Source: Klenkia terrae (GTDB lineage Bacteria; Actinomycetota; Actinomycetes; Mycobacteriales; Geodermatophilaceae). Taken from it: a stretch of DNA of 64,000 bases. Where the stretch lies: contig NZ_UEXK01000004.1 in assembly GCF_900491935.1 (NCBI RefSeq), positions 160,286 through 224,285 of the forward strand. The letters are read 5' to 3'. The position numbers were made by a program, and so were the translations under genes. Shown here piece by piece: positions 29,488 to 38,952 of the stretch (the stretch's first letter is position 1; each line of letters begins with the position of its first letter). Under the pieces are notes generated by a model that worked only from the letters and a program-made list of their open reading frames with translations, was not told the DNA's origin and did no database searches.

Positions 29488-31146
29488 CTACAGCGCCGCG
29501 GCGACCGCCCGGCCCGCGGTCCGGCCGGAGAACAGGCAGCCGCCCAGGAAGGTGCCCTCCAGCGACCGGTAGCCGTGCATGCCGCCGCCGCCGAACCCGG
29601 ACACCTCGCCCGCGGCGTACAGGCCCGGGAACACCGCACCGCCGGGCTGCAGCACCCGGCCGGACAGGTCGGTCTCCAGCCCGCCCAGGGTCTTGCGGGT
29701 CAGCAGGTTGAGCCGGACGGCGATCAGCGGCCCGTTGGCCGGGTCCAGCATCCGGTGCGGCGGCACGACCCGGATCAGCTTGTCGCCGAGGAACTTGCGG
29801 GCCGCGCGGATGGCGGTGACCTGGCCGTCCTTGCTGAAGCCATTGGCCATCTCGCGGTCGCGGGCCACGATCTCGGCCTCCACCGCCGCGGCGTCCAGCC
29901 GCGGGGTGCCGCCGGTGATCCGGTTCATGCCCTCGACCAGCTCGGCCACCGAGGTCGCCGTCACGAAGTCCGCGCCCTTGTCCAGGAAGGCCTGCACCGG
30001 TGCCGCAGCACCCGGGCGGACCCGGCTGAGCAGCAGCTTGAGGTCCTTGCCGGTGAGGTCGGGGTTCTGCTCGGACCCCGACAGCGTGAACTCCTTCTCC
30101 ACGATCTTCTGGTCCAGCACGAACCAGGTGTGCTCGTGCCCGGTCGTGCCGATGTGCGCCAGGGTGCCCAGGGTGTCGAAGCCCGGGTACAGCGGCACCG
30201 GCAACCGCTTGCCGGTGGCGTCCAACCACAGCGAGCTGGGGCCGGGCAGGATCCGGATGCCGTGCCGGGCCCAGATCGGGTCCCAGTTCTCGATGCCCTC
30301 GGTGTAGTGCCACATCCGGTCGGGGTTGACCACGCTGGCGCCGGCCGCCTCCGTGGTCAGCAGCATCGACCCGTCGACGTGCGCGGGGACGCCGGACAGC
30401 AGCCGCTCGGGCACCGGGCCCAGCCGGGCCGGCCAGTTCTTGCGCACCAGGTCGTGGTTGGCCCCGATGCCGCCGGAGGTGACGACGACGGCCTGCGCGG
30501 CGAGCTCGAACTCCCCCGTCGAGGTGCGGCTGGTGGCCACCCCGCGGGGTGCGTCGCTGGGCTCCAGCACGTCGCCGCGGACGCCGGTGACCACGCCGTC
30601 CTCGACCACCAGGCCGGTGACCCGGTGCCGGAAGCGGAACTCCACCAGCCCGCGGGCCGCGGCGTCGCGGACCCGGCGCTCGAAGGGCGCGACGACACCG
30701 GGGCCGGTGCCCCAGGTGATGTGGAACCGGGGCACCGAGTTGCCGTGGCCGGTGGCGGTGTACCCGCCGCGCTCGGCCCAGCCGACGACCGGGAAGAACC
30801 GCACGCCCATCTGGTGCAGCCAGGCGCGCTTCTCCCCCGCGGCGAACTGCAGGTAGGCCTCGGCCCACTGCCGGGGCCAGTGGTCCTCGTCCCGGTCGAA
30901 CCCGGCGGTGCCCAGCCAGTCCTGGCGGGCCAGCTCCAGGGAGTCGTGCACCCGCAGCCGGCGCTGCTCGGGGGTGTCGACGAGGAACAGGCCGCCGAAG
31001 GACCAGTGCGCCTGCCCGCCCAGGTTCTGCTCGGGCTCGGCGTCGACCAGCAGCACCCGCTTGCCGGCGTCGGCCAGCTCGGCGGTGGCCACCAGCCCGG
31101 CCAGCCCGGCCCCCACCACGATGACGTCGGCTGTGTCGGTGCTCAC
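29488..31146 (-). CDS. FAD-binding dehydrogenase (ketosteroid dehydrogenase/fumarate reductase superfamily)
   Basis: The 552-aa flavoprotein has the N-terminal dinucleotide fold VIVVGAGLAGLVATAELADAG and the C-terminal FAD segment LYAAGEVSGFGGGGMHGYR. VVVTSGGIGANHDLV is the usual mid-protein flavin-fold motif. The family contains 3-ketosteroid delta-1-dehydrogenases and fumarate reductase-like enzymes; this full-length form resembles the uncharacterised actinobacterial FAD-binding dehydrogenase group. The substrate is unknown. The GTG start is supported by TAGCCT 6 nt upstream. Confidence 0.88.
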   Translation of the reverse strand: MSTDTADVIVVGAGLAGLVATAELADAGKRVLLVDAEPEQNLGGQAHWSFGGLFLVDTPEQRRLRVHDSLELARQDWLGTAGFDRDEDHWPRQWAEAYLQFAAGEKRAWLHQMGVRFFPVVGWAERGGYTATGHGNSVPRFHITWGTGPGVVAPFERRVRDAAARGLVEFRFRHRVTGLVVEDGVVTGVRGDVLEPSDAPRGVATSRTSTGEFELAAQAVVVTSGGIGANHDLVRKNWPARLGPVPERLLSGVPAHVDGSMLLTTEAAGASVVNPDRMWHYTEGIENWDPIWARHGIRILPGPSSLWLDATGKRLPVPLYPGFDTLGTLAHIGTTGHEHTWFVLDQKIVEKEFTLSGSEQNPDLTGKDLKLLLSRVRPGAAAPVQAFLDKGADFVTATSVAELVEGMNRITGGTPRLDAAAVEAEIVARDREMANGFSKDGQVTAIRAARKFLGDKLIRVVPPHRMLDPANGPLIAVRLNLLTRKTLGGLETDLSGRVLQPGGAVFPGLYAAGEVSGFGGGGMHGYRSLEGTFLGGCLFSGRTAGRAVAAAL

Positions 31147-31152
31147 GTCGCG

Positions 31153-31158
31153 AGGCTA
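31153..31158 (-). promoter_or_regulatory. -10 box of the FAD dehydrogenase gene (leaderless)
   Basis: TAGCCT on the minus strand is 6 nt before the GTG at 31146. Confidence 0.5.
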
Positions 31159-31165
31159 CCCGGGA

Positions 31166-31636
31166 TCAGCGGCCGACCGTGGTCCAGGCCCGCACCGGGG
31201 CCCGGCAGGCCAGCACGAGGGCGCCGATCGGGCCCACCGCCATGACCACCGCCCACCAGGTCTCGTCGCCGGCACCCAGGGAGCCGAACAGCACCGCGAT
31301 CGCCAGCACCACCAGCAGCGACAGCGCGCTCCCGACGGCCAGCGGCAGCCAGCCCCGCCAGCGGCCCAGGACCACCAGCACCGCGCCGACCAGGCAGACC
31401 ACGGCCAGACCGGCAAGCACGGCGACCGGCCAGACCGGCACGGTGGCGAACCCGGCGTCGGGGTCCACCAGCAGCCAGGCCAGGTAGCCCATCTCCACCG
31501 CGGTCAGCACGCCGAAGACCGCCGCGAACGGCACGAGCAGGGGCCTGGCCGGGGTCGTCGGGGGCCGGGGAGCCGCCGGGCGCGCGGCGCGCGGGGAGCG
31601 GCGCACCTGCGCGGTCGGTCGCGACTGCTTCGCCAT
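31166..31636 (-). CDS. Four-helix membrane protein
   Basis: The 156-aa protein begins with a basic, Pro/Ala-rich cytoplasmic stretch (about 30 residues) and has four hydrophobic segments. It ends in CRAPVRAWTTVGR. The ending resembles SLAPVRAWVAARR of the membrane protein at 32149-32556, so the two may be distant paralogues. Function unknown. The start is supported by TACCCT 7 nt upstream of the ATG. Confidence 0.75.
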   Translation of the reverse strand: MAKQSRPTAQVRRSPRAARPAAPRPPTTPARPLLVPFAAVFGVLTAVEMGYLAWLLVDPDAGFATVPVWPVAVLAGLAVVCLVGAVLVVLGRWRGWLPLAVGSALSLLVVLAIAVLFGSLGAGDETWWAVVMAVGPIGALVLACRAPVRAWTTVGR

Positions 31637-31643
31637 GCCGGGG

Positions 31644-31649
31644 AGGGTA
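31644..31649 (-). promoter_or_regulatory. -10 box of the 156-aa membrane protein gene (leaderless)
   Basis: TACCCT on the minus strand is 7 nt before the ATG at 31636. Confidence 0.5.
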
Positions 31650-31697
31650 GGACGGCCGGGACGAGTGATCCACATCGGATCGGGGCAAGGGGGTGGC

Positions 31698-32117
31698 ATG
31701 GCAGCCAAGGACAGCAAGAGCACCATCGTCCACTTCGACATCGCGACCGTGGCCGAGAAGAGCGCCGACTTCCGTCGCGTGCTCTGGACCGGCGAGCACT
31801 CCCAGCTGGTGATCATGACCATCCCCCCGGGCGGGGAGATCGGCGAGGAGACCCACGACGAGAACGACCAGATCCTGAGCTTCGTCAGCGGGGTCGGCAA
31901 GGCCGTCATCGAGGGCTCCACCAAGACCGTGAAGCCGGGTGAGATCGTCGTCGTCCCCGCGGGGACCAAGCACAACTTCGTCAACGACGGCCCCAACCCG
32001 TGGGTGCTCTACACCGTCTACGGCCCGGCCGACCACGCCGACGGCGCGGTGCACCACACCAAGGAGGAGGCCGACGAGCTCGAGGAGTCCGGCCAGGACG
32101 AGCCGCCGACCAGCTGA
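31698..32117 (+). CDS. Cupin-domain protein
   Basis: The 139-aa single-domain cupin has motif 1 PPGGEIGEETHDENDQIL and motif 2 PGEIVVVPAGTKHNFVN. The metal-binding His/Glu/Asp and His residues are all present (His-Asp-Glu in motif 1, His in motif 2). An AAGGGGG lies just before the ATG. Standalone cupins of this kind may be isomerases, dioxygenases or ligand binders; no specific role can be read. Confidence 0.88.
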   Translation: MAAKDSKSTIVHFDIATVAEKSADFRRVLWTGEHSQLVIMTIPPGGEIGEETHDENDQILSFVSGVGKAVIEGSTKTVKPGEIVVVPAGTKHNFVNDGPNPWVLYTVYGPADHADGAVHHTKEEADELEESGQDEPPTS

Positions 32118-32148
32118 GCCCCGAGCACCGGAGACGCTGGGTCGCCGC

Positions 32149-32556
32149 TCAGCCGCGCGGGGCGCGGCGGGCGGCGACCCAGGCCCGGACCGGCGCCAGC
32201 GACGCGAACACCGCGGCCAGCACGGGCCCGGCGGCCAGCGTGACGATCGACCCCAGGTCGTCCTCCGCCGCCCCGTCGACGACCGCGACGAGCACCAGCG
32301 CCAACGTCGCGAGCGCGCCGACCACCAGCACCTTCCAGGACCGGCCGGCCAGCAGCAGCACCACGCCGACCAGCACGACGACGAAGACCGCCGCGGGGAT
32401 CGCGCCGAGCACGGCCCCCCGCCAGTCCTCGTAGCCCAGCGACAGCAGGCCGACGAACACCGCGAAGAACGCCACCGGCAGGGCGCCGAGCAGCCCGCAC
32501 AGGGCCGCCACCCCGGCGGGGATCGGCGGGACCTTGCTCACGGGGGACGCGGTCAT
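32149..32556 (-). CDS. Four-helix membrane protein
   Basis: The 135-aa protein has four hydrophobic segments spanning most of its length and ends in SLAPVRAWVAARRAPRG. It may be a paralogue of the protein at 31166-31636. Function unknown. The ATG is supported by TACCGT 7 nt upstream. Confidence 0.75.
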   Translation of the reverse strand: MTASPVSKVPPIPAGVAALCGLLGALPVAFFAVFVGLLSLGYEDWRGAVLGAIPAAVFVVVLVGVVLLLAGRSWKVLVVGALATLALVLVAVVDGAAEDDLGSIVTLAAGPVLAAVFASLAPVRAWVAARRAPRG

Positions 32557-32563
32557 GGCGCAG

Positions 32564-32569
32564 ACGGTA
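32564..32569 (-). promoter_or_regulatory. -10 box of the 135-aa membrane protein gene (leaderless)
   Basis: TACCGT on the minus strand is 7 nt before the ATG at 32556. Confidence 0.5.
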
Positions 32570-32603
32570 GGTCGTGCCCGCACCCCGCCCGGACGGCGCG
32601 CCG

Positions 32604-34421
32604 TCAGACCGGCGCGACCGCCCCGCCCGAGGACCGCCGCCACGAGGCGTGCAGGCCGGCGTAGACGCCGTCCACCCCGACCAGGTCGGCGTGCGCACCG
32701 CGCTGCACCACCCGGCCGGCGTCGACCACCAGGATCTCGTCGGCCCGCTCCGCGGTGGACAGCCGGTGGGCGATGGTGATCGTCGTCCGGCCGTCGGTGA
32801 GGGTGTCCAGCGCCCGGGTCAGCCGGGCCTCGGTGGCCGGGTCGACCGCGCTGGTGGCCTCGTCGAGCACCAGCAGGTCGGGGTCGGCCACGTAGGCCCG
32901 GGCGACGGCGACCAGCTGCCGCTCCCCGGCCGACAGCGACTCACCGCGCTGGCCGACCTGGGTGGCGACCCCCTCGGGCAGGCCCTCGACCCACTCGCCG
33001 AGGCCGAGCTCGTCGAAGGCCGCGTGCACGTGCGCGTCGGTCATGCCGGGCTTGCCGTACCGCACGTTGTCGGCGACCGAGGCGTCGAAGAGGAAGCCGT
33101 CCTGCGGCACCATGACGACCCGCTCGCGCAGGGACGAGAACGCCACCCGCGCCAGCGGGACGCCGCCGACGAGCACCCGGCCCTCGGAGGGGTCCATGAG
33201 CCGGGTGAGCAGCTTGGCGAAGGTGGTCTTGCCCGAGCCCGTCTCCCCCACCACGGCCACCCGGGTCCGCGGGGCGATCTCCAGGTCGACGTCGTCCAGC
33301 GCCGGGCGGGCGCCGGGGGCGTAGCGGAAGACCACGTGGTCGAAGCGGACGCCCAGCGGACCCGGCGGCAGGGTCTCGCCGTCCTCGGGGTCCTGCACGT
33401 CGGGCCGGGTGTCCAGCACGTCGAGCACCCGGCGGAAGCCGGCGACGGCGTTCTGCGCCTCGTTGAGCACCTCGCTGGCGGTCTGCACCGGGGCCACGAA
33501 GAGGGTGACCAGGAACAGGAAGGCGATCAGCGTGCCGGCCGAGATCTGGCCGCCGACGCCGAGCAGGACGCCGACCACGACCACCGCGGCGTTGGCGACG
33601 GCGGCGACGAACTCGCCGCTGACGTACACCCCCGCAGTGGTGCGCTGGGCCTGGACGGAGGCCTTGTAGTGCCGGTCGATTGCGGTGTCGATGCGGGCCG
33701 CCGTCCGGTCGCGGATGCCGTAGGCGCGCACCGTGGGGGCGCCGACGACGGACTCGCCGACCGCGGCCAGCACGTCGCCGACCCGCTCGCGGACGACGCC
33801 GTACACCGCGGCCAGCCGCTGGGAGAACCACTTCACCGCGAAGCCCAGAGGGATGAAGCAGACCAGCACGAGCAGGGTCAGCTGCCAGGAGTAGACGGCC
33901 ATGACGACGGTGGCCACGACGAGCTGGCCCAGGCTGACCAGGCCCAGCACGCCGCCCCACTGCATGAAGACCGACAGCTGGTCGACGTCGCTGGTGACCC
34001 GGGAGACCAGGTTCCCGCGGCGCTCCCCCTGCTGGTGCAGCACGGACAGGTCGTGCACGTGCCGGAAGGCCCGCACCCGCAGGTTGGCCAGCGCGGTCTC
34101 GGTGGTCCGGAACAGCCGGACGTTCATCCGGTAGACCGCGACGGCGGTGACCACCACGACCAGGGCGCAGATCGCGACCAGCTCGCGGACCAGCGGGATG
34201 TCCGGTCCTCCGGCGGCACCCAGGCCGCGGTCGAGGGTCTGCTGCACGGCGATCGGGACGACCACCCGGCCGGCGGTGGCCACCAGCGCCAGGGCGAAGG
34301 TGGCGGGCAGGCCGCGGCGGAACTCCGGCATCATCCGCAGGCCGCGCCGCAGGGTGGCGGTGGCGGACTCGGTGCCGCGGTCGTCGAGGGCGCGGTCGTC
34401 GGTGGCGGTGCTGGCGGTCAT
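32604..34421 (-). CDS. ABC exporter half-transporter, subunit B
   Basis: The 605-aa protein has a type I exporter membrane domain with about six helices (residues about 40-310) and a C-terminal ATPase. Walker A is GETGSGKTTF, the signature is LSAGERQLVAVARA, and Walker B LLVLDEATSAVD carries the catalytic Glu. The switch His is in TIAHRLST. It is translationally coupled to the upstream half-transporter (ATGA overlap), and the two should form a heterodimer. The substrate is unknown; lipids or drugs are usual. Confidence 0.9.
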   Translation of the reverse strand: MTASTATDDRALDDRGTESATATLRRGLRMMPEFRRGLPATFALALVATAGRVVVPIAVQQTLDRGLGAAGGPDIPLVRELVAICALVVVVTAVAVYRMNVRLFRTTETALANLRVRAFRHVHDLSVLHQQGERRGNLVSRVTSDVDQLSVFMQWGGVLGLVSLGQLVVATVVMAVYSWQLTLLVLVCFIPLGFAVKWFSQRLAAVYGVVRERVGDVLAAVGESVVGAPTVRAYGIRDRTAARIDTAIDRHYKASVQAQRTTAGVYVSGEFVAAVANAAVVVVGVLLGVGGQISAGTLIAFLFLVTLFVAPVQTASEVLNEAQNAVAGFRRVLDVLDTRPDVQDPEDGETLPPGPLGVRFDHVVFRYAPGARPALDDVDLEIAPRTRVAVVGETGSGKTTFAKLLTRLMDPSEGRVLVGGVPLARVAFSSLRERVVMVPQDGFLFDASVADNVRYGKPGMTDAHVHAAFDELGLGEWVEGLPEGVATQVGQRGESLSAGERQLVAVARAYVADPDLLVLDEATSAVDPATEARLTRALDTLTDGRTTITIAHRLSTAERADEILVVDAGRVVQRGAHADLVGVDGVYAGLHASWRRSSGGAVAPV

Positions 34422-36334
34422 GCCTGCGCCCCCGCCGGCTCGGGCTCGGCCGGGGTGATCTCGTCCGGCGGTTGGTAGGCCTGCACCAGCCTGGCGTACC
34501 CGGGCACCCGGGCCAGCAGCTCGGCGTGGCTGCCGCGGGCGACCAGCCGGCCGTGCTCGATCCAGACCACCTCGTCGGCCAGGCCGATGGTGGCCTGCCG
34601 GTAGGCCACGACCACGACGGTGGCCGGGGTGTCGGTGGTGCGCAGGGCGTCGAGGATGCGTGCCTCCACGCTGGGGTCCACGGCGCTGGTCGCGTCGTCC
34701 ATCACCAGCAGGCGGGGACGGCGGACGACCGCGCGGGCCAGCGCGAGCCGCTGGCGCTGGCCGCCGGACAGGCTGGCCCCGCGCTCGCCGACCTTGGTGT
34801 CCAGCCCGTCGGGCAGCCGGGCCACGAAGTCCTCGGCGGCGGCCACCCGCAGCGCGGCGTGCACCTCGTCGTCGGTGTAGTCGCCACCCAGGGTGATGTT
34901 GCCGCGGACGGTGTCGTCGAAGAGGAAGGTGCCCTGGGCGACGAAGGCGGCCTGGGTGGACACCTCGCCCTCGCGCAGGCTGCGCAGGTCGACCCCGTCG
35001 AGCAGCACCTGCCCGTCGTGCGGGTCGACCAGGCGGACGAGCAGCCCGGCCAGCGTGGACTTGCCGGAGCCGGTGGGTCCGACGACGGCGACGGTGCGTC
35101 CGGCGGCGACCTCGAAGGTCACCCCGTGCAGCACCTGGTTGATCGTGCCCTCGGCGTCGGCGTGCCCGAAGTCGACCGCCTGGACGCCGACCCCGGCGCC
35201 GGCGGTGCCCCCGGCCGCGGCGTCGGGCCCGTGCGGGGTCTCGCCCTCGGCGGTGAGCACCGGGGTGACCCGGTCGAAGCCTGCGGTGGCCCGCGGCAGG
35301 TCGGCGAGCACCCAGCCGATCGCCCGGATCGGCAGGGCGAGCAGGGTGAACAGGTAGGCGATCGAGACCAGGTCGCCGGCGTTGGTCGCGCCGTTGGCCA
35401 CCTGACCGGCCCCGACCAGCAGGACGGCGAGGGTGCCCAGGTTGGGCAACGCCTCCATCAGCGGGTCGAACAGCCCGCGGACCCGGCCGACGGCGACCAG
35501 CCCGTCGCGCAGCTCGTCGGCGCTGCCGGCGAAGCGGGTGGTCTCGTCGGCCTCGCGGCCCAGGGTCTTGACCACCAGGGCGGCGTCGAAGGACTCGTGG
35601 GCGATCTCGGAGACCTCGGCCCGCAGCTGCTGGGCGCGGGCCATGCGCGGGCTCATCACCTGCGAGTAGAGGGCGTTGGCCAGGAACACCAGCGGGAAGA
35701 CGACCAGGCCGACGATCGCGAGGAGCGGGTCGGTGAGGAACAGCGCGACGACGGTGATGGCCACCATCACCAGGGCGCCGCAGGCGAAGGGCAGCGGGGC
35801 GACGAAGAACCAGCTGGCCTCGACGTCGGAGTTGGCGTTGCTCAGCAGCTGACCGGTGGGGTGCCGCTGGTGCCAGGACAGCGGCAGCCGCAGGTAGGCA
35901 CCGGTGACCCGGCGGCGGTAGTCGGCCTGCAGGCGGTAGCTCATGATGCCGGCGAACAACCGCCGGCCGATGATGCCGACGATCTTGAGCAGCGCGACGC
36001 CGAGGATGGCCGCGGCCGCCAGGGCGAGGGCCCCGGCGGTGACCGAGCCGCGCTCGAAGCTGGGGAGGACGAGGCGCTCGGTGATGCCGCCGATGACGTA
36101 GGCGCTGGCCACGGTCATGGCGCCGTAGAGGCTGCTGCCGAGGACGGCCAGGGTGAACATGCCGCGCTGCTCGCGGATGGCCAGGCCGATGTGCCGGAAG
36201 CCGCGGCGCATGACCTTCTTCTGCTCGCGGTCGCTGCGCACGACGGTGTTCTGCGCGCGGGGTCGCGGGGTGAGGGCGGGAGGGGTGGTCTCCACAGCCC
36301 GGGTGGTGGGTGTGGCGGTGGTGCGCGGGGGCAC
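34418..36334 (-). CDS. ABC exporter half-transporter, subunit A (degenerate ATP site)
   Basis: The 638-aa protein has an N-terminal cytoplasmic extension of about 50 residues, six membrane helices and an ATPase. Walker A is GPTGSGKSTL and the signature LSGGQRQRLALARA. Walker B reads LLVMDDATSAVD: Asp replaces the catalytic Glu. VVVAYRQATI replaces the usual AHR switch His with YR. This is the degenerate-site pattern of heterodimeric exporters such as TM287/288. The GTG start has AGAGGGAG upstream. Confidence 0.9.
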   Translation of the reverse strand: MPPRTTATPTTRAVETTPPALTPRPRAQNTVVRSDREQKKVMRRGFRHIGLAIREQRGMFTLAVLGSSLYGAMTVASAYVIGGITERLVLPSFERGSVTAGALALAAAAILGVALLKIVGIIGRRLFAGIMSYRLQADYRRRVTGAYLRLPLSWHQRHPTGQLLSNANSDVEASWFFVAPLPFACGALVMVAITVVALFLTDPLLAIVGLVVFPLVFLANALYSQVMSPRMARAQQLRAEVSEIAHESFDAALVVKTLGREADETTRFAGSADELRDGLVAVGRVRGLFDPLMEALPNLGTLAVLLVGAGQVANGATNAGDLVSIAYLFTLLALPIRAIGWVLADLPRATAGFDRVTPVLTAEGETPHGPDAAAGGTAGAGVGVQAVDFGHADAEGTINQVLHGVTFEVAAGRTVAVVGPTGSGKSTLAGLLVRLVDPHDGQVLLDGVDLRSLREGEVSTQAAFVAQGTFLFDDTVRGNITLGGDYTDDEVHAALRVAAAEDFVARLPDGLDTKVGERGASLSGGQRQRLALARAVVRRPRLLVMDDATSAVDPSVEARILDALRTTDTPATVVVVAYRQATIGLADEVVWIEHGRLVARGSHAELLARVPGYARLVQAYQPPDEITPAEPEPAGAQA

Positions 36335-36429
36335 GCTTCTCCCTCTGGTGGTGCTGCTGGGTGTCAGCTGAGACTACTCGCGGTCGTTACCTCGGCTACG
36401 CGATTTGGTCAGCCCGGTACAACGGGGTG

Positions 36430-37032
36430 GTGGCCGACTCCCCCGCACCCCTGTCCCGCACCGAGCGCGCCGCCCTGGCCGACCTGCTCGCCGAGCTCGG
36501 CCCCGACGAGCCGACCTGCTGCACCGGCTGGACGACGGCCGACCTGGCCGCCCACCTGGTGGTGCGGGACCGCCGGCCCGACGCCGCCCCCGGCGCGGTC
36601 CTGGGCGGTCCGTTCGGCCGGTGGACCGAGCGGGTGATGGACCGGACCCGGCGCAGCACGTCGTGGCCGGAGCTGGTGGCGCAGGTGCGGACCGGCCCGC
36701 CGGTCTGGGTGCCGACGTCGTGGGGTCCGGTGGACCGACTGGTGAACGGGTCGGAGATGACCATCCACCACGAGGACGTGCGGCGGGCCCGGCCGGACTG
36801 GGCGCCGCGGGAGCTGCCCCGGTCGGCGCAGGACGAGCTGTGGGCGCAGGTGGGCTTCCTGGCCCGGACCCGGCCGCGCTCGGACCGCGGGCTGCAGGTG
36901 CGGCGGACCGACACCGGTGAGTCCCGCACCATCCGCGAGGGGTCGCCGGTGGTCACCGTCGCCGGCGAGCCGCTGGAGGTGCTGCTGTGGGCCAGCGGCC
37001 GGGAGGACGTGGCCCGGGTCGAGGTCTCCTAG
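36430..37032 (+). CDS. TIGR03085-like DinB/maleylpyruvate-isomerase-fold protein
   Basis: The 200-aa protein fits the actinobacterial TIGR03085 metal-binding family of the DinB/mycothiol-dependent isomerase fold. Features are [34 protein letters not shown] with the first metal-type His, and [13 protein letters not shown] with the second His pair. The family's substrate is unknown; many relatives use mycothiol. GTG codons at 36427 and 36430 are both possible. Its TAG stop and the hisF TAG stop share the palindrome CTAG at 37029-37032. Confidence 0.82.
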   Translation: MADSPAPLSRTERAALADLLAELGPDEPTCCTGWTTADLAAHLVVRDRRPDAAPGAVLGGPFGRWTERVMDRTRRSTSWPELVAQVRTGPPVWVPTSWGPVDRLVNGSEMTIHHEDVRRARPDWAPRELPRSAQDELWAQVGFLARTRPRSDRGLQVRRTDTGESRTIREGSPVVTVAGEPLEVLLWASGREDVARVEVS

Positions 37033-37820
37033 ACCGGGTGGTCGGTCCCGTGCCGCACGGGGACACCGGCGCCGTCCAGGGCGGCCTTGACGTCGCCGAT
37101 GCGCAGGTCGCCGAAGTGGAAGACGCTGGCGGCCAGCACCGCGTCCGCCCCGGCGGCGACGGCCGGGGCGAAGTGCTCGACGGCGCCGGCACCCCCGCTG
37201 GCGATCACCGGCACGGTGACCTCGCGGCGGACCTGTCGGATCAGGTCGAGGTCGAAGCCGGCCTTGGTGCCGTCGGCGTCCATCGAGTTGATCAGCACCT
37301 CGCCGACGCCGAGCCGGGCGGCCTCGACGACCCACTGGACGGCGTCCCGGCCGGTGCCGCGGCGGCCGCCGTGGGTGGTGATCTCGAAACCGGAGTCGGT
37401 GACCGCGCCGTCCTGGCACCTGCGGGCGTCCAGGGACAGCACCAGGACCTGGTTGCCGTAGCGGTCGGCGATCTCGGCGATCAGCTCGGGCCGGGCGACG
37501 GCCGCGGTGTTGACGGCGACCTTGTCGGCGCCGGCCCGCAGCAGCTTGTCCACGTCGTCGGCGCTGCGGACGCCGCCGCCGACGGTGAGCGGGATGAACA
37601 CGCTCTCCGCGGTGCGCCGGACGACGTCGTAGGTGGTCGCCCGGTCCCCGGAGGAGGCGGTGATGTCCAGGAACGTGAGCTCGTCGGCGCCCTCGGCGTC
37701 GTAGACCCGGGCCATCTCGACCGGGTCGCCGGCGTCGCGCAGCCCGACGAAGTTGACGCCCTTGACCACGCGGCCGGCGTCGACGTCCAGGCACGGGATG
37801 ACCCGCACGGCCAGGCTCAC
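37029..37820 (-). CDS. hisF: Imidazole glycerol phosphate synthase, cyclase subunit
   Basis: HisF makes imidazole glycerol phosphate and AICAR with ammonia from HisH. The 263-aa TIM barrel has the catalytic Asp residues in [15 protein letters not shown] and LVLSLDARR, and the phosphate sites TVGGGVRS and [11 protein letters not shown]. The GTG start overlaps the RidA-like gene stop (GTGA). It is the last gene of priA-ridA-hisF. Confidence 0.97.
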   Translation of the reverse strand: MSLAVRVIPCLDVDAGRVVKGVNFVGLRDAGDPVEMARVYDAEGADELTFLDITASSGDRATTYDVVRRTAESVFIPLTVGGGVRSADDVDKLLRAGADKVAVNTAAVARPELIAEIADRYGNQVLVLSLDARRCQDGAVTDSGFEITTHGGRRGTGRDAVQWVVEAARLGVGEVLINSMDADGTKAGFDLDLIRQVRREVTVPVIASGGAGAVEHFAPAVAAGADAVLAASVFHFGDLRIGDVKAALDGAGVPVRHGTDHPV

Positions 37821-38206
37821 GACCCGAACCCCACGAACGCGTCCGCCTCGACCTCGACCAGCATGGCCGGGTCGATCAGTGCGCTGACCTGCACCATGGT
37901 GGTGGTCGGGCGGGCCCGGCCGAAGAACTCCCCGTGCACCCGGCCCACCTCCTTCCACGCGGTGATGTCGGTGAGGTAGATCCGGGTGCGGACGACGTCG
38001 TGCACCGAGGACCCGGCGCCGTCCAGCGCGTCCACGACGTTGGTCAGCGCCTGGCGCATCTGGGCCGCGGCCCCGCCCTCGACCACCACGCCGTCCACGC
38101 TGCCGGTGGTGCCGCTGACCCACACCAGCTCGCCGGCGCGCACGACGCGGCTGTAGCCGACGACGTCCTCGTAGGGGCCGCCGGACCCCAGGCGCCAGGC
38201 GATCAC
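37817..38206 (-). CDS. RidA-family (YjgF) protein
   Basis: The 129-aa protein belongs to the RidA/YjgF family, whose members hydrolyse reactive enamine/imine intermediates. Visible motifs are [21 protein letters not shown], the conserved Arg in [11 protein letters not shown] and [22 protein letters not shown]. The Arg that binds the substrate carboxylate (VVRTRIYL) is present. It overlaps both priA and hisF by 4 nt, so it is a full member of this his block. Confidence 0.92.
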   Translation of the reverse strand: MIAWRLGSGGPYEDVVGYSRVVRAGELVWVSGTTGSVDGVVVEGGAAAQMRQALTNVVDALDGAGSSVHDVVRTRIYLTDITAWKEVGRVHGEFFGRARPTTTMVQVSALIDPAMLVEVEADAFVGFGS

Positions 38207-38940
38207 GCCGTCGCGACCTGCTCGGTCAGGGCGAGCGCCTCGGGCAGGGTGAACTGGCCGGCGTAGAGCGCCTTGCCCACGATGGCGCCCTCGACGCCGA
38301 CGGTGACCAGCCCGGCCAGCGCCCGGATGTCGTCCAGGCTGCTCACGCCGCCGGAGGCGATCACCGGGCGGTCGGTGGCCGCGCAGACCTCGCGCAGCAG
38401 CTCCAGGTTGGGGCCCTTCAGCGTGCCGTCCTTGGTGATGTCGGTGACCACGTAGCGGGCGCAGCCCTCAGCGTCCAGGCGGGCCAGGGTCTCGTAGAGC
38501 TCACCGCCCTCCTGGGTCCAGCCGCGCGCCGCCAGCCGGGTGCCGCGGACGTCCAGGCCGACGGCGATCCGGTCGCCGTGCTCGGCGATCGCCCGGGCGC
38601 ACCACTCCGGGGACTCCAGGGCAGCGGTGCCCAGGTTGACCCGCCGGCAGCCGGTGGCCAGGGCCGCCTGCAGCGAGGCGTCGTCCCGGATGCCGCCGGA
38701 GAGCTCGACGTCGACGTCCAGCTCGCCCACCACACGGGCCAGCAGCTCGCGGTTGGATCCACGGCCGAAGGCGGCGTCCAGGTCGACCAGGTGCACCCAC
38801 TCGGCGCCGTCCCGCTGCCACGTCATCGCCGCCTCGAGCGGGTCGCCGTAGGAGGTCTCGCTGCCGGCCTCCCCCTGGACCAGGCGCACGGCCTGGCCAT
38901 CGGCGACGTCGACGGCGGGGAGCAGCTGCAGCTTCGGCAC
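38203..38940 (-). CDS. priA: Phosphoribosyl isomerase A (HisA/TrpF)
   Basis: In actinobacteria this enzyme usually isomerises both ProFAR (histidine) and PRA (tryptophan). The 245-aa barrel has [19 protein letters not shown] with the general acid/base Asp, [10 protein letters not shown], and [15 protein letters not shown] with the second Asp. No trpF gene is seen in the trp operon here, which supports the dual role. The start at GTG 38940 is chosen because TAGGCT lies 6 nt upstream; an earlier GTG is at 38946. Confidence 0.95.
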   Translation of the reverse strand: MPKLQLLPAVDVADGQAVRLVQGEAGSETSYGDPLEAAMTWQRDGAEWVHLVDLDAAFGRGSNRELLARVVGELDVDVELSGGIRDDASLQAALATGCRRVNLGTAALESPEWCARAIAEHGDRIAVGLDVRGTRLAARGWTQEGGELYETLARLDAEGCARYVVTDITKDGTLKGPNLELLREVCAATDRPVIASGGVSSLDDIRALAGLVTVGVEGAIVGKALYAGQFTLPEALALTEQVATA

Positions 38941-38946
38941 GACCAC

Positions 38947-38952
38947 AGCCTA
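38947..38952 (-). promoter_or_regulatory. priA -10 box (leaderless)
   Basis: TAGGCT on the minus strand is 6 nt before the GTG at 38940. It shows that priA-ridA-hisF can be transcribed independently of the other his blocks. Confidence 0.5.
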
